From assembly GCA_023897205.1 (NCBI GenBank), contig JAHWDD010000002.1, forward strand, positions 3,968,001-4,032,000: 64,000 bases of DNA, read 5' to 3'. Source of the DNA: Exophiala sp. HKRS030 (taxonomy: Eukaryota > Ascomycota > Eurotiomycetes > Chaetothyriales > Herpotrichiellaceae). The position numbers and the translations under genes are program-made. Below are positions 1 to 12,364 of this stretch, in pieces. The notes beneath the pieces are model-generated. The model did no database searches. It saw nothing but the letters and a program-made list of their open reading frames with translations, and was not told the origin of the DNA. The number at the start of each line of letters is the position of its first letter. Position 1 is the stretch's first letter.

Positions 1-3000
1 GAGCTTGGGCGCTTCTAAGGCATAAGGGAGCAGCCCCTAAAGTACACCTAAAGTGGCCGAGGCGGGAGACCTAGGGACTACCTTTGGGTGCGGAGAGCCC
101 TCACCACACATTTTATAGGCGGCCAGCCGATTGGTTGACTGTGAAACATAACTCTCCATGTAAACTCCTAGTTAGGCCGAAGAAGATCCTCATCAAGCAA
201 ATGGCAGACAGAATTGATTCGATCACTTTCACAAGCGTGAGTCACCTTAATCCCATCAAAGTTCGTAAAGCCGGCACCTGGAGTCGCCTAGACAATTGGA
301 CGGGTTGCGAGAAATCACCACCCAGCGCCTGGAGGCTTGGACAAGTGGTCTGGAATTAAGTTTTCTGAATAACATGTCTTATGAGATGAATGAACTGCAT
401 GCCTAAAATGTAAGTGCTCTAGAAGAGTGACCGGGCCACCGAAATGTGGCCCGACTTAGGTCTGCCGGACCCCTAGGTACTTAATACCTGGAGAAGGGTC
501 CTGCCCTGTTAGGCCCTAAATATGTGGCCTAAGGATATGAGCGAACTGTGTGTTTGACAAGTAAGTGGTCTATGAAACTAACCCGGCCAGTTTTTCCTGG
601 CCTGACGTCGATGACTGACCCGATATCAAGTGGCATGGCAATTTCGACGTGTTATGAAGTGACCTGGAGAGAAAACGTTCTCACTTGAATACGGGACGTA
701 GAAAGTCATATATGCAGGGCTGTAGCCTCGCCGGGCCAGACAAAGTGTTCCGGCGGGGTTGCCAGTGGTTGAGAGGCCTCGACGATTGGCACTACAATAG
801 GCGGAAAAGATCAAGTAGTATGGCTTTCAGTAGCGAGCGGGAGGGAAAGGCACCACCTAGACAGCTAGCCTAAATGATGCCCAGTCGGAATCGGCAGCCT
901 AGACGGGTCAGATAGGCTAACCTACTCCGTAGGCATGCCTAAGCTGCAAAGGCGGGCAATGTGGCCGGACCTCAACCGTTAGCCCTACATTAAGCGGCCA
1001 GGTTTCAAACAACATCGCATTGAATAACCTGAGAGAGAGATTGACATGCCCTATCAGCGGCCCCAACGGTGGACGACATGTGCATATATCTTCCTCGGGC
1101 CAGCTCAAGTGCCCTGACGTTCTGTGCATGCTCGGCCAGAAAAAGTGGCCGGATTGCAGGGGCTAGCACTGCATCGAGTGTCTAGGCTCACTGATATGGC
1201 AGGAAGGAACCCCCGGGCATAAGAAACGCACAACTAACATGTAAGACCTGTAAAGCAATGAATCTAGATGGGTAGCTTTGCCGGGCCAGATGAGGGGACT
1301 TAGGCATGCCTACGGTGCTGGGCAAGAAACCTGGCCGGATCTGAGAAGGGGCTCGACTTTTAAGTACCTAGGCTACGCACACGATGCCTTTAGGTAGCCC
1401 AGGGAAGAGAAACATGTCGCCTAGATCCAACGCCTGGAACGTAGTAAATCGAAGCGAGAAGCCCAGCCGGGGCGGACCAAATGGCCCTTGGGACAGCCCC
1501 GACCTGGCGTTCTGTGCGTGCCCGGCCAGCCAAAGTGGCCGGACTTCGATATGTGGTCCATACCCAAACCCTGGCACCGAGCCGCATGTGCTGGAAGGCT
1601 TGTGAAAGATACATCTACGGCCTCAGTATCTAATATACATAATCATCAATTTGGGTCCGTAACCTCACCGGCCAGAGAAGGTCGCTCGAGGGACCCCGGG
1701 TTAGAAAGAGTGGCCGGACGACGATTAATTGACCACCATCACTCTGACCCCGGCATCAAGTAGTATGGCCCCGAAGATGTTTGGGAAGTGAAAGATCTTC
1801 CTGTTTTGTTGATCTGAGAAATAACTGATTTCGATGCGTGGTCCAGCTCGGCCAGAAAGTGTGGCCTGGTATTAGGTGGCCGGGCATCAATGGGCATGCT
1901 ACTACGCAGCACGGCGTAAAGGGCTCAGGGAAGCCAAAGCTCCCAGGGTGCCTAATAAAGATAGCAGCCTGGGGGAGCAATCGATTATCTTAGGTATTAA
2001 TGTGGCGACACCGGCCCCTTCCTCCCCCACCAGAGCCCCGACGTTATAGCTTACCGAACCCACAAGAAAGTGGCCGGATTTCGACAAGTTAGCCTGCACC
2101 CCTGCCTGGCATTAAGTTGAATGGTATGCGGGAATTCCGAGGAGTCAAAAGTACCATTCTAGATAAGCCATCTATATATATGAATATTCTAGAGAGGTAG
2201 GTTAGTTAGGCCAAAGAAGGTATCCTCGCCTGGAGAAGTTAGTATTAGACAGCCCGGGGTTAAAGGTGAGGGGTAGTCCATTAGGGAGGTAGCCTCTAGA
2301 GTGAATGACCAACCTCCCAAGGGTAGCCTACCAGGCTCCAGCTACCCCTCTGACTCCCCCGCTCTAGGTAGGATAGCAAAAAATTGTGGCACGCCCACCA
2401 TTAGTAGCCGACATCACATAGAATAGTATTAAGTAGGAAGGCATAAAGTGGCCTGGGGAATTAAGTACCGTATTCTCGATAAGCCAACTACATAAATTGA
2501 TCGATTTTGATACGTGGTGTAGTCTAGCCAGATGGTTTTGGCCGCACGTCAGATGGTCCGGCGTTTAGTGGCACATCATTGAGCGGAGAGGTAGCCTAAG
2601 GAGCCTAGGGAAGTCGCCAGTTTGACCTATAGTTTAACCAACTTAGCCTGGAGAAGCCCGAAGCCCACCCCTCCTCTCCCCGCCTCACGTAAGGTAGCCA
2701 GAAATGGTGGCCCGGCGACAATGAGTAGCTAACATTACACTGCATACTCTTGAGAAGAAGGGTATAAGATTGCACAGGGAATTGAGTATCCTGCCATAGA
2801 TTTATTGATCTACAGAAGTGGTTGATATGAGCAAATGGCGCACACGGGCCAAAGGAGCCCGGCGGCCAGATAGGATCACCTAGCTAACCAACCCGGAGAT
2901 TCTGGCCCGACCTCGAAAAGTGGTCAACCGCCGCACCGAGATCATTAAGTGGTAAGCCTCTACGTAGAGAGGGAAAGTGAGCATCCTGCTATCGAGATGT

Positions 3001-3845
3001 GATTTGCATAAGTGATCAACTCAGGTAGATAGCCTTCCTAGGCCAAAGTCACTACCCGGGCACCCCAAGATAACCTAACTCTCAGGGGTCCCTAAGATTA
3101 TGGCCCGACACCGATATGCACCTTACCACCGTATCGCCTAGGACCATATGGCATGGTATTGTGTAGTCTAGGGAAGTGAACAACCTGACATTGATGGCTA
3201 TTTTGAATAAGGAACTAATCTAGGCCAGTGGCCTGGCCGGGCCAAACAAGCTACCTTACGTGCTGGGTTGGGAGTGGCCCGACTCTGATAATTGGCCGGC
3301 AACCATATTGCCCTGGAATCACCCAGTTGCGCGGTGTAGCCTGGTGCATGGAGTAACCTGATATCAAAAAGTCACTTAGATAAGTGATCCATCCAGAGGG
3401 GTAGCTTGGCCAGGCCAGACTGGACGCGGTAGGTGCTGGCTTGAGAGTCGCCGGACTCTGGCAATTGGCCTGCAAGCCATATCTCGTGGTATCATGTACC
3501 TGGGGGCTTAGCGTTGTGAAATGAGTAGGCTGGGGTTGCTGAATCACGTAGATCAGTGATTAATGTAGATGGGCAGCTAAATCAGGCCAGACAAGATTCG
3601 CTACCTAGAGGCTTGCGAAAGTGGCCGGACTCTGACTTTTGGCCGGCAACCAAATCTCGTGGTATCATAGAGCAGAGTGGCTTTGCTTCAGAAACCGAGA
3701 TGTCCAACATAGTTGAGTCACCTAGATTAGTGATTAATAAAAATTGGTAGCTTGACCAGGTGAGACGAGATACGCTGCGTGGGCGCTTACGAGAGTGGCC
3801 TGGGCCTAAGGTTGGCTGAGGATTTGAGGGCCGGGCATCGAGTTC
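1..3845. repeat. Degenerate subtelomeric-type tandem repeat array, no genes
   Basis: No convincing coding region is present; open frames are short and resemble nothing known. The same phrases recur with changes: a GGCCAGA-like core followed 20-45 bp later by AGTGGCCGGA and a TCTGA/TTCGA tail, then TTGGCCGGCAACC and ATCTCGTGGTATCAT. The clearest copies lie at about 3200-3845, where the AGTGAT word falls at 3383, 3555 and 3729 (172 and 174 bp apart). Spacing to the left is looser (about 180-200 bp), with related cores near 720, 1130, 1270, 1530, 1850, 2060, 2900 and 3100. This looks like an old, diverged satellite. Exact unit length and copy number need a self-alignment. Confidence 0.6.
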
Positions 3846-4336
3846 TAGTGAGTTAGTATTAGGATCGTTTGTAGAAAAAGGCAGAAGACAGTAGTAGCGA
3901 TTTAGTTTAGTCGTATCGCAAGTAATCCCCTAATACTATAGTAAACAAGACTTAAAGTATAGAGAACATAAGGTCCTCTTATACTATAAGTGTACTAATA
4001 TCGTACGTAGTTCTAGTAGCTTAGTACCTCCTTAGCGGGTTATATCGGGTACGAGTCCTAATAATTACCTCCTCCCCCGGGGCTTCTCGTCCTCGAGAAG
4101 CGTTAGTAGTATACGAGTCGTCTAGTAATATTAAGGCGCGTTACCGCGCGTACGAGTCGCTTATATATCGCCCTAGTAAGTAGGAATAGTTATTACTAGA
4201 GGCTCTCTACACCCTTTTCTATCTTTAAAGTTTTTTATTCTATATTATATATAAATTATATACTTATTTATTTTATTAAGAATAGTATTATATCTCGTTA
4301 TTATTTACCTTATTTATAAATAGATATTTATCTATC
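3846..4336. other. AT-rich, RIP-like mutated tract
   Basis: No gene is visible. TpA steps are very common while CpA and TpG are scarce and CpG is still present, the bias expected from repeat-induced point mutation acting on CpA. An 8-bp perfect hairpin with a 4-nt loop lies at 4082-4101. The original element cannot be recognised. Confidence 0.5.
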
Positions 4337-4490
<154 letters not shown>

Positions 4491-4915
4491 TATTACGATT
4501 CGCTCCCGTAAGGTCATAAGTCGCTAAGGTTCTCCTTAGAAGAGGGTAGTATTATAGAGTGGTCTTGAGAAGTGTGTTATATAAATAAGGTATTAATAGC
4601 GAACTATCCTAGGTCCTAAAACGTAGGGGTAGGATAATAAACTAAGTTAACTATAGGATAATCGCTATATAAAGACCGTATTATAACTGGCGATAACTGA
4701 GTCGGTGCCTGGGACCTGTCAAGCAGGGAGGATATCCAGGGGTGGTATCAGGTGAACTAGTCGGCAGGACCTCAATGTCGCAAGAACCAACCAACCAAAC
4801 AACTCAAGTCTCAAGGATCACCGAAACCATTCAACTAGGTTATTCAGTGATCACAGTAACTAAGTAAACTAGGCAAAACGAGAACAGGGAACGAAACTTG
4901 TCGATGGGAGCCAAT
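4491..4915. other. Non-coding tract running up to the assembly gap
   Basis: The first 200 bases continue the TA-rich, CpA-poor composition. The last 200 bases are of normal composition and contain no recognisable gene. The sequence stops abruptly at the run of Ns. Confidence 0.5.
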
Positions 4916-5015
4916 NNNNNNNNNNNNNNNNNNNNNNNNNNNNNNNNNNNNNNNNNNNNNNNNNNNNNNNNNNNNNNNNNNNNNNNNNNNNNNNNNNNNN
5001 NNNNNNNNNNNNNNN
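4916..5015. other. Assembly gap of exactly 100 N
   Basis: One hundred consecutive N characters, the conventional placeholder for a gap of unknown size. Sequence on the two sides should not be assumed contiguous. Confidence 0.99.
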
Positions 5016-5090
5016 CTAACCCTAACCCTAACCCTAACCCTAACCCTAACCCTAACCCTAACCCTAACCCTAACCCTAACCCTAACCCTA
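5016..5090. repeat. Telomeric repeat (CCCTAA)n, about 12.5 copies
   Basis: Perfect CTAACC/CCCTAA hexamers fill 75 bases directly after the gap. Fungal telomeres are commonly TTAGGG. Here the C-rich strand reads left to right, which is what is seen at the left end of a chromosome whose body extends to the right. The array is perfect and short, as usual for a truncated terminal assembly. Confidence 0.95.
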
Positions 5091-5247
5091 GTACTAGGAG
5101 AATATAACTAGATACTAATAGAGTCTAGACGTCGATAAGATTAGTATAAGGTAAAATAAGCCGTAAAATATCTAAGATTTTTCTAATCCTAAGACGAAGG
5201 ACCGGTATATAGTAATATATACGGCCGCAGAAACTTTCTTCTCGCAG
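5091..5247. other. Short RIP-like subtelomeric spacer
   Basis: TA-rich sequence with few CpA steps lies between the telomere and the first recognisable coding sequence. Its composition resembles 3846-4336. No gene is seen. Confidence 0.5.
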
Positions 5248-6745
5248 GAAACATTATTAGTGTTATTGGAACAGCCTTGGGCGCAACCGCAAAAAATTAA
5301 ACCACAGTCATCGCTGCCAGCACCCTTATTGGAATTGCCACGGCAATGCGTCAACTAGCCTGGGTCTGCTTGGGCGAGATCGTGGGCTTGCTTTTGGCCT
5401 CTCATCACAAAGTTTATCTGTTGCTAGTGCCTTTGGTCCTGTCATAGGTATAGAGCAACCGAATTTACGCATAATAGGTTTGCTAACTTTCATAGCTTTT
5501 GCATTCGTGAAGAATGGTTCTTGGAGGCCAACTTTCTGGCTTGCATTTGCACTAGATGCCACGTCAGGCATACTAGTCTTCTTTTTCTATCGGCCAATGA
5601 ACCAGTACATTCGCGAAGAAGGAAAATCAAGCTGGGATCAGATAAGGGAATCAGACTTCTTCGGTGCATTCTTGTATGCAGCTGGAGTCGTTGTATTCTT
5701 GTTAGGAATCTCTTTTGGAGGCCACCAGCACCCCTGGTGAGTACCCTGGTTGCAGACGCTTCCGGATCCGCTAATATATAAACAGGAAATCTGCTGCAGT
5801 CATCGTACCAATCATTCTTGGTTTTGCGTGCCTGGTCGCTACCGGCTTTTTCGAATACTACGCAAGACCGAAATGGGCCATATTCCCGGTCGAGATTTTC
5901 CAGAACGTTCGGGCTTTACCGTACTCCAAGTCGCCACGTTCGTACTCGGAATGCTGTATTTTTCGATCGCGGTCCTGTGGCCTGTTCAAGTGGCGGCCCT
6001 ATACGCCACTGATCCCATGAAAATTGGATGGTATTCGGCGGCTACAGGGTTTGGTGGAGTTCTATTTGCTGCGATTATTGGTTTCCTGCAATCAAAGCTA
6101 CACTACAGCCATATTCAACTAACTTTCTATACTGCGGCCATGACATTATTCACCGGATTACTGGCAACATCGAGCCCAACTACAAATGTATCCTCAACAG
6201 CTCTAGTAGCTTTGTCATATGGAATGGTAGCAGGCGTCTCTATCGTCTCAATGACCATGATAATGGTCGGCGTCAAGCATGAGCACCTTGGGCTTGCCAA
6301 TGGCACTATAGTGACGATGCGTGCTTTGGGAGGAGCCATTGCGACGACCATCTACCTCACAATCCTGAATAACAAGCTTACCGAAACCATACCGACCAAC
6401 GTGGGTGTCCCTCTGGCGGAGGGTGGAGTTAGCTTGACCGCAATTCCTGGTATCATCGGAGCACTCACGGCTGGAGACCTGAGCAACCCGGCTCTAACAT
6501 CACTGCCACCAGAGGTACTTATGGCCGCCGTAAACCGTCTCAAAAACTCTTATACTGGTGCTTTACGCTTGGTATACCTCGTGTCAATTGCTTTTGGTGG
6601 ACTCGGAGTTATTGTGGTGAGCTTCGCTGCAAATGTCGATCACCTCATGACCGCCAGGATCGACACAATTCTGCTCGAAGGAGCCCATATCAGTGCCAAG
6701 ACTGATACTGGTGAGGGACACATTATTCGTGCTTCCGAGAAATGA
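5248..6745 (+). pseudogene. TRI12-like MFS efflux transporter, 5'-truncated and broken
   Basis: The sequence encodes most of a major facilitator pump of the TRI12 type, a family of plasma-membrane drug and toxin exporters. Recognisable stretches, in order, are an early helix ending in GTALGAT, the RQLAWVCLGEIV region, SVASAFGPVIG, SWRPTFW, GISFGGHQHPW and a long C-terminal half to a stop at 6743-6745. A clean 49-nt intron lies at 5737-5785. Damage: everything upstream of a 3' splice-site-like TCTCGCAG at about 5247 is missing, with the telomere only about 160 bp away; there is an in-frame TAA after GATAKN; the frame shifts between the GEIV and GLAFGL motifs near 5365, where a few family residues are also absent; and one base appears missing in GGG at 5911-5913. 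The loss of the 5' end makes this a relic whatever the cause of the last indel. Confidence 0.8.
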
Positions 6746-7294
6746 ATTTGAAACTAGTTTCCTACCAATGGCCAGAGATAAGGAATCAGAGATCGACTCG
6801 TACGCAGTATGGAAATTGATAACTAGTTTAACATTACTGATCTTAATTTTTTGACCAGTCGATGGAAAATGCCTATGCGCTATTCGATAGGGCTTTAAAC
6901 TAAATTTACCCTACTATACCTATGCATAATCATAAGACTCCATCCATTTGTGACATTCCCCAAATGGGTTGCTGGCAGCCCGGGGCAGAAGCAGGTACAG
7001 GCAGTCTAAAAGCCCCGGTACCTCTGAACTATACATTGTATCTATCTCAATGTACTTATCTTATACACGCCGGGTGACTTTCTTCGTAGCATCAAATACC
7101 TGCTCAGGGGTTTCGGTCCATTCGTCTGGATATCTCCTCAATTCTCTTTTCGTAAGTGCAATATCAACTTCTGTGGTACAGTTTATCGATTTGCATCTTA
7201 CTAAGACTAGATATATTGTACTAATCACATATTGTTACTGTTCAATTTCTGATGTAACTATGAACGGCTCTTTTGAGCACTTAAATCAGTTGAA
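6746..7294. other. Intergenic, nothing recognised
   Basis: AT-rich spacer between two convergent genes. Open frames here do not resemble known proteins. Confidence 0.5.
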
Positions 7295-8372
7295 TCAAGA
7301 CTTTACATGGTCGAATTTAACCCCCTCTGGTATCACCGCTATGCGACTTTTAATCTTTCCGGCATGTAGATCCTCGTATAGCTTTGTCAGGTCCTTGAAA
7401 TTGCCGGTAGTCACTTGAGGCATCACTTTTGCTTCCTTGATGAGTTTCAAACAGTCCTCCAGGTCTTGGTATGTTCCACTAGATGATGCACGAATAGTCA
7501 ATTGCTTCATCACCGCCATGACAGAATTCAGCGTCAACTGTGGACTAAGTAGCCCTACGAGCACCAATGTACCGGCGGGCCGTAGGACCTCACAGCCCAG
7601 GTTGAACGTTGTCGGCAATCCCACAAAATCGAACACTTTGTCTACCAGTACGCCTCTTTCTTTTAAGTACTCACTCACGTTTGCGCCCACGGGAATTGCG
7701 TCCGTCTCAGCCACTCCGAATTTTACCGCCTCATCTAGGACTTCCTGTCTTTTGTCCACTACCACCACCCTAGCCCGATACTCAACGCAATTTGTACTCC
7801 ATTGAATCCTACCCCGCCTAGGCCAAAGATGACCACAGTATCTGTACTCTGTAAAGCGCCAAACTTTACTATGGCTTGATAGGCTGTGATGACCGCGTCC
7901 GTTGCAGCAGTTGCTGCCAAAATGCTAACGCCTTCGGGTATTCTTACAGCAGCGCGGGCCTCGATAGCCACATACTGCGCGAACATCCCGTCGCGACCAA
8001 AACCATACTGCATGGATGCTGGACAGATCTGGGTGTAACTGCGCGAGCATTCAGAGCAGGATTCGAGGCCACAGCCGACGCCGTAATAAATACAGACTAG
8101 TTCACCGACCTTGAAGTCAGAGACCGCGGAGCCAACCTGCACGATACGCCCACAGCCCTCGTGACCGAGTGTGAACTGATCCGGAAATGAAGGGGGAGGG
8201 TGGGCATATCAAGCAGTACAAGATCGGAGTGACAGAGCCCGGCCGCGTAAATCTGGACGAGGAGACCGTCAGAGGGAGCACTTGGAACAGGTACTTCAGT
8301 AAGCTTTAGACCTGTACTGCCGGCATGTCGTTGCCATGCGAGCATGCTCGGCGGGATTTTTTCAAGTGTCAT
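7295..8372 (-). CDS. Zinc-dependent alcohol dehydrogenase (MDR family), two apparent frameshifts
   Basis: This is a medium-chain dehydrogenase that would oxidise an alcohol with NAD(P), probably cytosolic. The start at 8372 gives a normal N-terminus. The catalytic zinc ligand Cys47 sits in GLCHSD, a GHEGCG motif follows, then a structural-zinc lobe with four cysteines, and a GLGGVG nucleotide-binding loop. The frame breaks twice. One base seems missing at the AAA run 8185-8187, between the CHSD segment and FTLGHEG. Another seems missing at the CCC run 7774-7776, between the end of the Rossmann loop and the VVVVDK strand. Restoring both gives 360 codons (359 aa), the usual length. A 44-nt intron could bypass the first break but would delete residues the family keeps. 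The second break has no splice solution. It is either a young pseudogene or an intact gene with consensus errors. Confidence 0.8.
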
Positions 8373-9026
8373 TCTGATAGGTGTGATAGTGACCGTGCTT
8401 TCCGACTTCTAGAATGCAGAGGACAAAGCAAGACGAGGACACCTCGTCAGTTGGATGGAATAGAAGAATTGGGAATATCTTATATGAAGTGAGTTTGTTC
8501 TACGGAATTACCTACTCTGCTTGAGAAACCAATTTACCCCTCTGGGGAATGTAGAGAGGACCCAATAGGGGACCTTCTCCATAGTCGAAATTACCCCGGG
8601 AAATGTAAACTCGATCCGCTCTGTCCAGAGATCCTAGTCCCGGTGGCTCGGAACCAATGTGACCCCGTAATTCCGGGGGTTATCAAAGCTTTGCGCAGAT
8701 TGTATGGAATTACTCAAGAGTCCGTTATACTTGGCATAAAAGTGCACAACAGTCCTTCCTCGACAAGTCTGATTGAGAGACGCAACACCAGTTTAGAAAC
8801 GGGAATTAAACCTCATCTCACTCCGTGTTAAGAGGTACTGCAAAGACCCGAGCTCTGGGCGGCGTTCTTTTGTCAAAGTATACATATCTGGCAGTTGAGT
8901 TCCTTAGTCGAAACTGGCTTCTAGGGAGTGCTAGAGCTCTAAATTCATGTTATGTATTGTTTCCATTGTGGTCAATTTGACAAGATTAGTTCTCGTTCTC
9001 GTCCAGGTATCTCTCAGAGTTCGAAA
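8373..9026. other. Intergenic, nothing recognised
   Basis: Spacer between two minus-strand genes. It holds the 5' side of the alcohol dehydrogenase and the 3' side of the monooxygenase. No further gene is seen. Confidence 0.5.
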
Positions 9027-10875
9027 TTATATCCCAAACACTGGGGTAACATTTGAGAATGACTCCCTTCTGGCGCTCGGCTTCAGAATCGTATTGATCG
9101 GAGTGTCATCCTTGTTCTTCATATACCAACTCAGATCTCCTTTTCTAGCCTCAACAGAACTCAGCCCATTGCCGAGGAATGACCAGCGATTGACATTTTC
9201 ATTATATTTGACGTCATAATCTTCCCACCGCGTAGTCTCCAAAACCTCCAGAAAGTGGAGAGTGGAGCCAGGCCACAGTGCTTGCACCTTTGCCCCAGCC
9301 TTGCCACCCTTGTACCATGAACGGCAGTCATCTGCCCAGATGGTATTAGGCATGAAGCTGTCCTTCCATTCAAGAAATTCCAATACTGGCTCAAGCTTGG
9401 GCTCAAATGACTTGACGTTTTCTGTCAACCAGCGGCGAATGCCCTCGAGGATATAGTTCATTTGAACCTCCATCGCAATCAAGACCGGCCCGTTTCCTAC
9501 TGGGCAACCGGGTCCCAAGATAACAGAATAGTTGGGATAACCTGGTACTGCAGTACCTAGGTAAGCCTTGGGCTCATCTGCTCAAGTTAGTAAACATAAT
9601 ACCATGTTGTTGCGCGAGTGCCACTCACCCTTCCAGAACTCGCTCAATTCTTGACCAGTTGTTCCAATGATAGGGAATCTGGGCCTCCAGGATGTATCAA
9701 ACCCGGTCGCACATGCGATGATATCAACCGGATATTCAGTGCCATCCTCTGTCACAGGTCCCTTCTCTGAAATAGATACAATTGGAGCAGTGACAATTTC
9801 GACGTTTTCTCGGCCCAAGGACTCAAGGTAGTTTGCTCCCGGTGTCAGACGTCGACATCCTACGCCAAAAGTAGGAATCAGAATCTTTTTGAGTTTCTCA
9901 CTGCTAATGGCGGACTTCATTCTCTCAGTCATATATCCTTCGAGGGCGTTCTGCGTCTCAGATCCTCTGTGGAACATGGAGAACGACGAGTTCATCATGT
10001 TTTCAAGGTCTTTCCTGTACTTTAAATGATGCTCTGGATCTGAAGCAAATTTCTCCTTCTCCTCCTCAGTAAAGTCTCTGGGCTCGTGTCCAAATGGTGG
10101 CGAGATCCACGTGGGCTCTCTCATGATCAAGGTCAATTTCTTGACCTTGGGCGCAATTTGTGGAAGCATCTGAATCCCAGAGGACCCATTCCCAATCAAT
10201 GCCAGGGTTTTGCCTTCGTAATCAAGGTCCTTCTCTGGCCAAGCGGCAGAGTGATAGAGCTCACCCTTGTATTTGTCCTGCAGACCATCGATCGCGGGAT
10301 ACTTCCATTTGTTCAGGAAGCCGGTGGCATTTATCATGAAATGTGCAGTTGCGTGAACGCTTTGGTTGGTCTTGAGATCTAACACGTCCACTTCCCAGAC
10401 GCCAGTTTCCGCATTCCAGATGGCTTTGGTTACCTCATGGCTGGTATGAACATACTTGGTTAGATCGTACTTTTCCGCGAAGTCGCTGAAATATTTCTTG
10501 ATCTCCAAGGACGCTGCATAGGACGCTGACCAATGTGCATTAGGCTCAAATGAATAAGTGTAGCATTGAGCTGGCACATCGCAGGCACATCTGTTGCGAC
10601 CGTAAGCTATGTTCTAGGATGTAAAGCTCTCAGAATGGGGCATACCCTGGATATCGATTCTCAAACCACGTTCCTGACACCCCGCTGTTTTTCTCAAAGA
10701 TTTTTAGATCAACATTGTCCAAGTGCCTCTGAAGTTTGTAAGCGGCCAATATGCCCGCAGCACCGGCGCCGATGACAATGACCTTGAGGTCTTTTCGCGG
10801 CTCATATAGCGGCGTTTGTTTCGCCCAGTACGCTCTCGACGCCTCTTTCGAGGAGGCTTGAAGATCCCGAACCAT
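9027..10875 (-). CDS. Baeyer-Villiger-type flavin monooxygenase (first copy)
   Basis: FAD/NADPH monooxygenase expected to insert oxygen next to a ketone, giving an ester or lactone. Exons are 10875-10646, 10590-9629 and 9577-9027; introns of 55 and 51 nt have GT-AG ends, and the spliced frame is 581 codons (580 aa). The FAD-binding GAGAAG lies at residues 36-41, the Baeyer-Villiger fingerprint (Tyr184-x-Gly-x3-His-Ser-x2-Trp194) in the middle, and a second GNGSSG nucleotide-binding loop at 210-215. The C-terminal half includes the GVGCRRLTPG and ATGFD segments shared with fungal secondary-metabolite enzymes. It is intact, with no frame problem. It sits between the dehydrogenase and a second, different monooxygenase, all on the minus strand, which suggests but does not prove joint use. 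The substrate cannot be read from sequence. Confidence 0.9.
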
Positions 10876-12364
10876 CTTTTACCTTAGTGATGGCGAACGA
10901 GAATTCTAGAATGAATGAGATAATTTCAATACCCCGGAGTGTTTTATCTCATGGCCTTAAATATATCCTCTACTGAGATCTCAATGCAATCTACCTAGCA
11001 CCTAAAGGAGAAGTCCGGAATGCATAAAAATGTTCCGAACGGAAATATATTGTCTTGACCCGATATGATCAGCTAGCATAACTACAATTGTAGGGGACAC
11101 GAAGCCTGTTTGTGAAGCATCTCCCCTTGGATGCACTTGGAGGACTTGGAGACGTCGCCAGTGTGAAGTGGGAACATATTTGCCGAAACGGATCATGCGA
11201 CAGGCAAAGTCAAAATTACACAAATTGGGGTTTTATGCAGAATCATGGAGGCCGATGCCCATGTTGGACCAATATGTGTTGCTTCATGAACATTACCATT
11301 GACCTTAAGTTCGGCGGTTCAACCCAAACAGTACATCGCGAATGGCGGAGGTGCCAAGGGCTATTTTCCGGAGAAGATTCCGGGGTACATTCGGAATATC
11401 TTAAAATTCATGTGAGTTACGAATGACTTTGCCGACCTCCAACAAGTCACGGGTGTCATGACGTGAAAGAGCTATGGATGTTTCTGGAGGATTGACTCTC
11501 AATCGATCTTGGAGGCGCGACATTAGCAACCTAACGCTTCTCAGGTATGTGGTGGATACTGTATGTTGAATCCCGCAATCAGATCCTGTTCGAGTTCACT
11601 ACTACAACAATGTAATTAGAGATTTCGGGACTTTTTAACGCGAAAGTGCCATAAAGTCGAACTGAGCGAATAAATTTCCTTCAAGGAGATTACTCACTTA
11701 GTTTCCCATCGATTCGAGATTTCTTCCCAAAGTCGAAGGGTTGTTCGTTTGTGAGACCGTCCTGCCACGATTAGTAGCACCAATCATAAAACAACTCGCC
11801 CCGCAATGCCAGTACATAGTCATCAAACATGGTTCAAACACCGACATAGAAGGAAGGACGCGGGATTGCAAGCCAAGTCCAATAGATTGTCGATTGTACA
11901 GATGCAGCTCATTGATATTGATGGGTATAAAGCTGGTCGAACTTACTCCAGAGTCGGACCGTATGACTTCTTTGCATAGTCAAATCGTCGACTTCTTACT
12001 CGAGCTCGGGTCTGTCGATATACCAGAATGGCAAAGCTGCATTCTCCACTAGAAGGAGTTGTTGGATGCTATCTCAGTGCGAAAGATTAATTGAAGGCCT
12101 AACTATAACTAAGGAACTGGAAGTAAAGAGATCGGTTCCGATTGTGCAGAAAGGTCAACACCCTGGTCTACGGAAAGTCCTAATCGGTTTTTTTGCAGCT
12201 CCTCTAAGCAGGGTGACACTCAGAGACTAGACATGTATATTCACTTCCGATTACATCACGTCAGAATTCAATCACAAAAAAAGTGAAGAATGGTGGAGAA
12301 ACCATAAATACACGCAGACTTCGAACACGCATGCACGCGGTGTCTCCTCGGGACGGATGTATCT
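10876..12364. other. Intergenic, 1.5 kb, no gene recognised
   Basis: Spacer between the two monooxygenases, holding the promoter of the first. A 103-codon plus-strand frame at 11741-12052 resembles nothing I know and has no supporting neighbours, so it is not called. Confidence 0.5.

Noticed and set aside
4898..5107. Open frame with a long Asn-Pro repeat
   Set aside because: It is the translation of the gap and the telomeric hexamers, not a protein.
7437..7805. Plus-strand 122-codon frame
   Set aside because: Antisense shadow of the alcohol dehydrogenase.
8185..8228. 44-nt intron as the explanation of the first ADH frame break
   Set aside because: It has GT...CAG ends and fits the frame, but would delete a segment the family keeps between CHSD and GHEG. 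The same gene has a second break without any splice solution.
11741..12052. 103-codon frame between the monooxygenases
   Set aside because: No family resemblance, no splice or leader support, and atypical composition; kept only as intergenic.
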